Part shown: positions 49,052 through 64,000 of the stretch, one piece after another | Numbering within the stretch: the stretch's first letter is position 1 | How the letters are laid out: the number at the start of each line of letters is the position of its first letter | Assembly: GCA_973895155.1 (NCBI GenBank) | Contig: OZ316894.1 | Span: 24,180,001 to 24,244,000, forward strand | Length of the DNA: 64,000 bases | Source: Marsupella aquatica | Taxonomy: Eukaryota; Marchantiophyta | Direction: 5' to 3' | Notes under the pieces: generated by a model | The model's input: the letters and a program-made list of their open reading frames with translations, nothing else | Databases searched by the model: none | Told to the model about the DNA's origin: nothing | Program-made: the position numbers and the translations under genes

Positions 49052-50973
49052 TCATGCAACGAGAGCAGGAACTTTGGATGCTGATCTATACTTGACGAAG
49101 GCATTCACTAAGTCGTCATTCGTCGAGATGCCGTCGACAAGGACATTTGTTGAATTGTCATCTACTTTACCAGTCCTCGAGTTCCCATTGCAGTGACCGC
49201 TCGCTGACTTGCCACTGACATGACCAATCCTTGAGTTGCCAGTGCCATTGATGACATAACCAGATGCAGAACTGCCGTTGACCCTATAATTCGTTAAGTA
49301 GCAAGTGACCAGCTTAGCTTTTATTTCCTCAGGGAGTCGACCTGGCTTGGAGTTCTTGTCGAGGACAACTACCGTGGATTTAGCGGACATGACCAACTGC
49401 ACATGCCAGTCAGTTAATTCAGCACTCATATGAGTAATTAATCGAGCATGGGTAGATGATAGAATGATAATTGAACTGGGTTTCTGTCGTTGCTGCTACA
49501 AGAGCTATCTCCTTTCCAATTATACAACCATCAACTCACAACGAGAGTTATTGAAAGCAATTGCTCACTCGTACATCTCTTTCAGGAAGCCTGTAGATGT
49601 GGTCTTCAAATATCAGTCGAACTGCAGTTGTTCCCGCCACTCGTGAACTTACAATATACCGATCACCACTCTGTATCAATCCACCATATATTAGAACTAA
49701 CACGACGAATTTCCAACCTTTAATTTCACTGAACAAGGAGAGTGGGCAACGTGTAAGCGTTGCCGAGGTGAAGCTACGGTAGTCGTTCCCCTTAGTACAA
49801 CGGTGATGGATCCTTTAAGACATGGTGAGAACCAAACCAGTAATTGACATATCATGGACTCTCAAAGACTACAGATGGAGTTTCTTTATTCCGCAGAAAT
49901 GGAAAGAGGGCGTACTCTGAGAGGTGACAAGAATTTCATGGACATGTCAGATATCGCCATAGCTCTCCCAGTCTGAGTCACCGCATCTGGACTGAAACCG
50001 ATGTTCTCCAAAAGCTCAGTTCGTGCTGCACATGACAGCAGACCAACGGATCGTATCCTGATTAGAGAGTGACTCAGATGTGTTAATTGAAATTGCGAGG
50101 AGAAATATTGCTAGACTCCTAAGGCTAGCAGGACAAAACAGACGAAAGGTCACCTAGAACTTAAACTCGATCCTCACTCGAGAAACAAAGAATCTACATT
50201 CTATCTGCAAGATGCAACTTCAGTACGTTCAAGCTGTTCAACTTTTATACTGATTATTATCGATTATTATCGAAGGCTAGATAAGAGACAGAGACGTATC
50301 GAATAAATGAGGAGAATGCTCACCGTGCTGGCAAAACTGAGCGTAAATGGCATTGTTTACGACACCGTAGTGATCAAGCTCATAGTCACGAACTTTCTCC
50401 TCGATTTCGTACGATTCGAGCATTCTGTATAGATGATCCGCAGAGATTAGCGAGTGCAGAGAATTAATCAAACAGAATCGACAAATTCTTGTGATTCTCA
50501 CGCCTATGACGAGCGGTCGCAATTGTTTTCCTGACAATAAATTATGGGACAACGAAGACGCTGAGTCTACTCCTTTTCCGTGGGCATCGATCAGAACGCA
50601 CAGAGTAAACTTACTCAACGTTCGCGGGCAATTTCTCGATCTCGGGCACCGACAGAGCATGAGCAGAAATTCTGCAACCCCCGCGGGAGCAGCGATGATC
50701 TTCGCTACCACGGTGCCGAAGCGAATTGCCCAAGCCGCTGAACGACGCCGATGTGGATAGAGATCTCTCGAGAGATCTCTGTAGTACCCCGCCGCTCAGG
50801 AATGCCTTCTCAAAGCCGCCACCAGAACCAGTCTGGTGAAAATTGACAGCCATGTTAGCTCTTGCGTGTAAATTGCACTTAGGCGTGCTTGCTGCTCCTC
50901 CGAAGCTGCAGCCTCCTTCCCTACCTCTGCCCACCTGTAGGAGAGGCGGACATTGACGAGTAATGCTCGTCAT
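49052..50973 (-). CDS. Plastid hotdog acyl thioesterase (ALT/4HBT type)
   Basis: Five minus-strand exons join in phase to 336 residues: 50973-50615, 50424-50324, 50025-49916, 49670-49575, 49396-49052. Exon 1 encodes about 120 residues rich in Ser, Arg and Gly, as expected of a plastid transit peptide. Exon 2 gives [20 protein letters not shown], the catalytic-Asp signature of the 4-hydroxybenzoyl-CoA thioesterase-like hotdog fold in plant acyl-lipid thioesterases. Exons 3-5 supply the rest of the fold ([67 protein letters not shown]). Plant ALT proteins hydrolyse acyl-ACP in plastids to release fatty acids or beta-keto acids. After the fold comes an unusual tail of about 80 residues rich in Gly, Ser and Asn, absent from flowering-plant homologues as I know them. 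The exon 4 donor could also be six bases later, but the chosen one fits the family spacing. Confidence 0.85.
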
Positions 50974-52640
50974 TGCGACTGCGGATAGAGCTAAGTAAAC
51001 TCGTGTCGCTCTAAGTCACTTACTTGCATTGGAGTCAGAAAGGAAGCTTGCACTGGATGAAAATGTAACGGTCTATATACCTTGGGTTTCCACCTTGGAA
51101 TCTGGACAATTATCGTTCTCTCTCCGAGCATGTCTCAGACGCTCAAACAAGACAGCTAGTCTTGACCATCTAAATGAATGCTCACGGCAGGCATTATTCC
51201 GCCGCTTTTGGGAGCTTGTCGATTTTGGGCTTGTACTACAGTTCCACTATCTTTTACTGTATATGTCTTTTGTCAATGGTTCTCATTCCCTCTCGGAGAC
51301 TTCGTCCGACAGAGTATGGGAAAACGAGACGACAAAGTTTGACTTCTATTTCAACATCGGCAGCGACCTCTGCGCGTTGGAAATTGGAACCTGGAACGTC
51401 ACCATGACTTCATCGGAATCCTTGAAAAACCTTGAGTTCCCATACAGCCCAAGGAATGGTTCGAATCTCCTTCTCTCTCGGAGACTCTACTGTACCGACT
51501 CCTTCTACAGTAGAGGGAATGATGGAACAACGAGACGACAACGTCGGAATTCAATTTCAAGTTTCAACCTCTTCGCGTTAAGGCTTGGGACCTGAACAAC
51601 TGAACAATAGAACATCCCAGCTTAATTTTTTAGGTTTTTTGTTATTCGCTTGTGGTTAATGTCACCTGGTGAGGAAGGAGCGTATGCTATGAATATCCAA
51701 ATTTTGTTGGATGATTCTGACCATCAGATTTTCCCAGGTGGGAACCTGTGGCTGGAGGACAAAACACCTAGGATTTTCGCTAAAAGTGTTGAAGGCTTTT
51801 CAGTGACATGGAATCTAGTAAATTCTCGCCACTAAAAACCCTCAACAGAACATCCCCTAAGCCTCTTGGAATCCCTGATAAACCCTGTCAAGAGTACTCA
51901 AAGACAGGTCCCGAGACAGGTTTGAAGGCCGGCTACTTTCAATAGAGTCGAACTCACGAAATGAAAAAACAAATCCAGGAATCAATCATGGATACGACTT
52001 CGGTGGTTTCTTTCTTATTCTGGAATTTGTACTGTTGTCCCCAATTCAGGGCCTTTTGAGAGCAGTCATGAACGTACTGTCTTATTGAAATTGAGCGAAT
52101 CAATGATACCCGTTTATTTTTATGAAGACATTGAAGCTTTACCTTGAATAAGAAAAATGGTTCTGTTTGTGGTTAGTCGTTATCAGGTTTTAGCCAACAG
52201 AATCAACGTCAAGGTCTCCCGTCCCCAAATCAGCATAGACAAATCGCTTCATACTGGTCCCACTTTCAAACTCCAGCTCACATGTCCCCAAACATGTCTA
52301 CAGAAGGTTTTGCATGGAGCTGTCTCTCATTAGAGGAGTCACAATTTTCCAAACAAGCGGATCACTTTTGGTAGATCTAATTTTAAGTCACTAAGTATTT
52401 TAATTTGTCGCCTCTCAGGTTCTTCCCAAATACTTACTGACACTAACAAGTCAGTGTTCTTGAGAAATCACTCATTGGATTATTAGAATAAAATTCTAAT
52501 AAATGAAAGTTATTTTTAATTTTTTTGAGCTAATAATTATAACAAAAAATTATACTAAATATATTTAAAATTTTATCAAAAATGGTACAAGCATTTTTTA
52601 TTTAAACTTATCTTTTAATATATTTTTTCAAATTTCATTG
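50974..52640. other. Intergenic; thioesterase promoter side
   Basis: The part next to 50974 should carry the thioesterase promoter. An open frame of 188 codons at 51029-51595 starts with TTG and spans two diverged copies of a segment containing TCTCTCGGAGACT (about 51292 and 51476), so it is probably not a gene. From 52490 to 52640 the DNA is extremely A/T-rich. Confidence 0.4.
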
Positions 52641-52826
52641 GTTTTACTGTAAATGATTCACCAGGTCAGAATAATTTACACAACACTCTTAATAGTACTA
52701 GTACCGCTATTTTCAATAGTCTATGGCACTAGTTCTGGTTTTACTGTAAATGATTCCCCAGGTCAGAATAAGTTACACAACACTCGTAATAGTACCGCGT
52801 TTTTCAATAGTCTATGGCACAAGTTC
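52641..52826. repeat. 97-bp tandem duplication
   Basis: Two copies start at 52641 and 52738 with the same GTTTTACTGTAAATGATTC opening and TAGTCTATGGCAC near the end; they differ at a few positions and small indels. Confidence 0.88.
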
Positions 52827-53154
52827 AACACTGAACACTTTGGAAGGCTTTGTAGAAATGTCAAGGCCAAGGTGACTATACTTTTTTCTAGATTCTCGGA
52901 CAGAAATGGTAGAGCTAATAACTTACAGACGTGTCATGCAGAAGAATTCACTTGAAAATGTAGGAAACCGAAGATAGTAGGTTGCCAGACTTCAAAGAAA
53001 ACAAGAAATTATGTCAACGAATACAATACTTTTCCGAGATTCTTTTTCATTCTTTAAAGAATCTATCAGGACATTGTAGAATAGACTCAATGGTCCTATG
53101 TTCCACGTAACTATGTCCAATACACTTTCTCATCGTTGAATCACCAGGGTCCCT

Positions 53155-53669
53155 AAAGTGTCCAAAGCTTCTCAATTTTTCACTTCCCAAGAATGTTTCA
53201 AACCCTTTCTATCATGATCAATTGAGATGAGGCAAGAGGTAGAATTGCTTAGAATTGCGCCAAATGTACACAAAGTTCGTTATAAAGTGTCCAAAGCTTC
53301 TCATTTTTTCACTTCCTAAGAATGTTTCAAACCATTTCTATCATGATCAATGGAGATGAGGTAAGAGGTAGAATTGCTTAGAATTGCGTCAAATGTACAC
53401 AAAGTTGGTTATAAAGTGTCCAAAGCTTCTCACTTTTTCACTTCCCAAGAATGTTTCAAACCATTTCTATCATGATCAATTGAGATGAGGTAAGAGGTAC
53501 AATTGCTTAGAATTGCGCCAAATGTACACAAACTTCGTTATAAAGTGTCCAAAGCTTCTCACTTTTTCACTTCCCAAGAATGTTTCAAACCCTTTCTATC
53601 ATGATCAATGGAGATGAGGTAAGGGGTAGAATTGCTTAGAATTGCGCCAAATGTACACAAAGTTCGTTT
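53155..53669. repeat. Four-copy 129-bp tandem repeat
   Basis: Copies begin at 53155, 53284, 53413 and 53542 with AAAGTGTCCAAAGCTTCTCA and end with AATTGCG(C/T)CAAATGTACACAAA. Identity is about 95% or more, so the array is young. The unit contains CAAATGTACAC, which is also the core of the array at 11120-11475. Confidence 0.95.
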
Positions 53670-54298
53670 CAAGCAATAAGAAAATAGCTACAGTAGGTGC
53701 AACAGGGGATTGGCAGCGACGAACGAAATGTATATAATTTTTATTTATGAGCCCCGAGGAAACTCCCTTATCCAAGCGGACTGAAACCACTACCCACTTC
53801 CAGATCCTGGGTGGGCTATTATTTCTACCGTTGTGGCTGGGGATGTCCGGTTTGTGGGGTCTCTTTGGTCTGCTTGGGGTCTTCTTCTTCCTTCAATGTC
53901 CCACATGGCCCTGAAGGAAGACACCAAGATCGATATTCAATATCAACCATGCAGATATGGTTCGACTGTGGCAAAACTTGGCTTAAGCGCTAAATTCTTT
54001 GAGAAATTTCACGGATTGGAAGCACTATTGCTTAAGCGCACTCGTCACTGGCAGTACGTGCCCTTAGATTGAATCTGGATTCTAAACTCATATCAACCCC
54101 CAGGTCAACCCCAAAAAGAACTCAACTTCGAATCTCAATTTATAAGGGAATTCGAAGTAAGTTATCAGCGTCTTGGCCAATTGCATATTGTATTGGGATT
54201 TTCCCACAGTAGCCCACTCCTGGGTTACCGAATTTGCTGAGACATTAGAGTGGATCTTCATTGTTGTTGTCTTGTCGTTGTTTGCGTTAAGTTGAAGA
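53670..54298. other. No recognisable gene; 3' side of OPR
   Basis: Short frames only. The region next to 54298 should be the 3' untranslated region of the minus-strand OPR gene. Confidence 0.4.
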
Positions 54299-58226
<3,928 letters not shown>

Positions 58227-58257
58227 CGCATATGCGATCGGTATGTGATTGCCCTCT

Positions 58258-58466
58258 GCCTTCGATTTGAACTCGATCGTCAAGTCAGTACCCAAATTTT
58301 ACTTTCTTGCCAGCAGCTCTTGTTCGATGAAATATGCTCTGTTGTACATTCAATGACTATTGTGCCTTCGATTTGAGCTTGATCGAGTCAGTACCCAAAT
58401 TCTACTTGCCAGCAGCTCTTGCTCGATGAATTTTGCTCTGGTGTACATTCGATGACGATTGCACCG
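58258..58466. repeat. 106-bp tandem duplication upstream of OPR
   Basis: Copies start at 58258 and 58364 with GCCTTCGATTTGA and share CAGTACCCAAATT and GCCAGCAGCTCTTG. They lie 30-240 bases 5' of the OPR start codon, so any promoter or leader element in the unit is doubled. Confidence 0.85.
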
Positions 58467-60068
58467 TGTTGTATTATACCAAGGACGAAGTAGGGAGAGA
58501 ACTCCAGGGCATCGATAACGTACTGTACATGTCCGCTGCTGAGACTGCGGTCAAAGGTGGGCATAAGTCAAAGAATGTCAGCTGCGCGACTGTTTTGCTG
58601 CATGGGCCCACATTCCATCGACGCACTGGAAGTCGACTACTAGTCTACTAGAGAGATGGAGTTGCCACTGCAGGCGTGGTGACCACGGTTTTGGACAAGG
58701 TGGCGGCGAACAAGAGCCGGAGACTTTGACACCAGTCCTACTTCAGGTGGGGAATTTGAGACGTGCACGAATACGATCAGCAATGATACTTTATCCCAGT
58801 AGAAGTCGCTCATACAGTTGAAATACCCCTTCCGGAAGGGAGAGTACACCACACTTAAGACTGCAACTCCTTGCAATGAGGACTATCGGCAAGTTATCGC
58901 TAGAAGAAGAAAGCTCCGGTTCGAGGTCAGCATCCACTGCGAGCATTGATCGCATTGACAATCATCCATCAAAACATTCTGGACGAGGTGTTTCAGCGTG
59001 TGATGGGATCGGAATTGACAAAGTAAAGAGGAGAAATCCTGCTCGTTGACACGGAAGGCAAAGCAACGGAAGGCAGTTGTCAAATTCCGTACGTCAGCGC
59101 CAAGCATCCAAGAGCATCACCTCATTCACAACAGGGAGGATGCCCGTGGGCAGAGTAATGAACGAATGAGGTACTTCGTATCCCGGAATCCATCGTTTAC
59201 TCACTGCACTAGGAAAACCTTGCATCTGACAATTTTCATGGAGATTTTCCCTCGTCCTTGTTGAGATGGATACAAGATGAGAGAAATAAAGGCCGAAGTA
59301 GGGCTTCGATTGTACCCTGTAGTTGAACCTCTAAATGTCCACTCATCCTGGTTGTATCTCCTTAGCATAGACTTTGTCTTACATACTCAGGATGAATCCA
59401 GGGGATGCTTCTTCTTAAATGAGTTGTTCCTCGTCCATTCTAGTTTTCAATGGAGGGAGATAATTGAACAATATTGGGTTCACATGAAGCGAGAATAATC
59501 GTAGCCGACCAAGACGAATGCTTCTGGATAAAGTCTACGTCTCTGAGAAGAAAATCGTCACTATGAGCGCGACGAACACAATCAACCTTTATTCTGCGTA
59601 ACTTATTAAAGTCCAACATGACAAAAATAGTGCCACGGGAAGGGAAAAGGACTGTCCCTACCTGATTTACTCAAAAAAAGTCATGCCTCCGGCTTAAATT
59701 AAAAGAATTCTCCCTGTCTCATTACTCAAAACAAAGCGGTAAGCAAGTTGGCCAAAATTGCATCGTCCTACAGATAGGAAAATGCCTATCTTGCTTCTAC
59801 TCCGATTCGAAGAACTATAGTCTCAGCTTCGCTCTCACAGGTTCCACTTGGGGAAGGGGAATGACAAAATCCTCCAAGCCATTAAAAATCTCCCGTATTT
59901 CATTGCTCCCACTCGGCCATATTTTGACCTATGCATGTCTGCGACATCTTAATTATTAAGATTCTCTCTAACTCAATGACGAATGTCATGACATGCCAGA
60001 TTGGCAACCACAACTCAAAGACAAGTTTATCCAGGTAAGAGAACAATGGCCACGATGGCCAATGCCCC
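58467..60068. other. Intergenic between OPR and aspartate carbamoyltransferase
   Basis: Only short frames without motifs. It should contain the OPR promoter at the left and the 3' untranslated region of the carbamoyltransferase at the right. Confidence 0.4.
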
Positions 60069-62732
<2,664 letters not shown>

Positions 62733-62985
62733 CCCCTCCTCTACAAATCTCTCGCATTGCCATCCCCCGCCCGCACAAAAATTCGAAATGAGGTCACAGA
62801 GTCGAAAATCAGAAGGAGCCGATGAAACACTCACAAAGCAAGGGATCAAAACGCAAAAACCGGATGAGCATCTGAATATGGAGAGCTCGCTTGTTTAATT
62901 GAACTCACCAAGATGGGTAGCAGAACAGCGCGAAAGGAGCCGCACCGACGACGCCGACCACGCCACGATCTCCATCACTACGCTG

Positions 62986-63033
<48 letters not shown>

Positions 63034-63738
63034 GCTGCGCACCTCAACTGTAAAAAGCACCCGCGAATTTGAGAGAACCCCTAGCTGGCGCTAGCCGTCG
63101 TTCAGACAATCCCACCGCCGTCATCTCAGCTGAGCTCAACCCCTTCCGTCCTCTCTCGCTCGTGAAAGAATCGATCTGTTGTTGCTTACGTACCTGTTCG
63201 TTTGCTCTGTCGGATCTGCCAGCTTTCTCCTCTCCTCTCCTCTCCTCTCGCGTTGCTCTTCCCTCGAAATCCTCAAGTACTTTTACTGATGAGTACCGAA
63301 CATCGTGGGCCCCAACAGAGTCCCGAAGCACTGAAGCAGAGGAGACAGACCTGATGCACTGTGTGAATAGAGCCGCCATGCCCGTAGTGTGATCCAGCAA
63401 TGGAAAAGGTAACGAAGAATACAGTAGAGTAGCACAGTCAAGATCCTACTACGGCTCCCTCCCCCAAAGGAACCGAGCTCTTCTGGATTGTGGGCTGTGG
63501 CTACATCGCTGCATTTCTTTTCGGCGCCATCCGCATTGTAGAGCGCGTGGCGCCATCGCTGAATTCCTTTCCGACGGCATCGGCACTCTGTAAAAGAGTT
63601 GTGGGCGTCATCGGTGATGCAGGGGTTTCCCTGTAGGTGAATTTTTGGGCGTGTGTTCGTCACAGGAAGGCCCCAACCAAGTTAGTAAATAAGGGTGGCA
63701 AAGCAAAGGCCCCTATCAGTAAACCTGGAAGTTCACGG
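62733..63738. other. Carbamoyltransferase upstream region
   Basis: No gene is recognised. On the minus strand CTTGGTGAGTTC near 62910 looks like a splice donor, so the gene may have a 5' untranslated exon and leader intron. Besides the CT tract at 62991-63031 there is a TCTCC pentamer repeat at about 63228-63249. Frames of 107-126 codons on both strands look like chance. Confidence 0.45.
62991..63031 (-). promoter_or_regulatory. (CT)n tract, GA repeat on the gene strand
   Basis: Forty-one bases of uninterrupted CT dinucleotide read as (GA)n on the coding strand of the carbamoyltransferase gene. In plants GA repeats in promoters and leaders can bind BASIC PENTACYSTEINE proteins; a role here is inferred from position only. 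Confidence 0.6.
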
Positions 63739-63957
63739 ATTAAAAACGATGCCCTCTGAAGTACCAGTTTTGGTCATTCCCAAATTAAAAACGATGCCCT
63801 CTGAAGTACCAGTTTTGGTCATTCCCAAATTAAAAACGATGCCCTCTGAAGTACCAGTTTTGGTCATTCCCAAATTAAAAACGATGCCCTCTGAAGTACC
63901 AGTTTTGGTCATTCCCAAAATAAAAACGATGCCGTGAAGTACCAGTTTTGGTCACTG
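63739..63957. repeat. Five-copy 45-bp minisatellite
   Basis: Copies begin at 63739, 63784, 63829, 63874 and 63919. The first four are essentially identical; the fifth has a small deletion after GATGCC. Because 45 is a multiple of 3 and the unit lacks stops, a 15-residue repeat is open on both strands. Confidence 0.95.
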
Positions 63958-64000
63958 GTCAGGAGTGTGTGGACACGCATTCTCATGTCTGCTGTGTTTT

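Noticed and set aside
51029-51595. 188-codon open frame
   Set aside because: Starts with TTG, has no domain, and spans a diverged internal duplication; probably chance.
58227-58295. Extension of OPR to 58295
   Set aside because: That start is TTG and falls in the duplicated upstream repeat; ATG 58226 is the first in frame.
62733-62849. Extension of carbamoyltransferase upstream to 62849
   Set aside because: The only start there is TTG; the first in-frame ATG is 62732 and gives a normal transit peptide.
63044-63663. Frames of 107-126 codons on both strands right of the carbamoyltransferase
   Set aside because: They overlap each other on opposite strands, are of low complexity near the CT-rich repeats, and have no motif.

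Overview
The window looks like nuclear DNA of a land plant, probably an early-diverging lineage such as a bryophyte or lycophyte (low confidence on lineage). The reasons are short GT-AG introns, a plant-type full-size PDR/ABCG transporter, a plastid-type aspartate carbamoyltransferase, a 12-oxophytodienoate reductase (OPR) homologue, a plant hotdog acyl thioesterase with a plastid-like leader, a Copia element primed by initiator-Met tRNA, and nested decayed transposons. No rRNA, tRNA, CRISPR or bacterial-type operon was seen.

Left half (about 1-30.8 kb) is transposon territory. An LTR-like stretch with a primer-binding site and a truncated gag lies at 2.2-3.4 kb. Two blocks of a 21-bp near-perfect dyad (half-site GGATAGGGAT) follow at 3.8-4.5 kb and 5.6-7.1 kb, the second as a 28-bp satellite with a four-unit higher-order period. 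A long transposase-like gene (7.3-10.8 kb) has three repeats resembling DUF8039 and a DUF7869-like DDE-type end, and is broken by one stop inside nested inverted repeats. A second palindromic array (TGTACA core) lies at 11.1-11.5 kb. From 11.5 to 26.3 kb is a large decayed composite: a Tnp2-like transposase split by a 6.5-kb insertion (13138-19667), an accessory acidic protein, and a SNF2-RING ATPase that has lost helicase motif VI. A truncated minus-strand Copia element (27.0-30.8 kb) keeps one LTR, its primer-binding site and gag-protease-partial integrase.

Right half (34-64 kb) carries four ordinary genes whose exons I joined by hand with consistent phase: a 24-exon PDR-type ABC transporter (+), a 5-exon plastid-type acyl-ACP/acyl-CoA thioesterase (-), a 6-exon OPR/old-yellow-enzyme homologue (-), and 5-exon aspartate carbamoyltransferase (-). 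Between them lie 129-bp, 97-bp, 106-bp and 45-bp tandem repeats and long stretches with no recognisable gene.

The genes do not form an operon or obvious pathway cluster. OPR and the thioesterase are both lipid-related, carbamoyltransferase begins pyrimidine synthesis in the plastid, and the PDR pump is a plasma-membrane exporter family; their closeness is probably incidental. The most interesting biology is in the transposon half: palindromic satellites flank a transposase-like gene, and the same palindrome occurs inside that gene.
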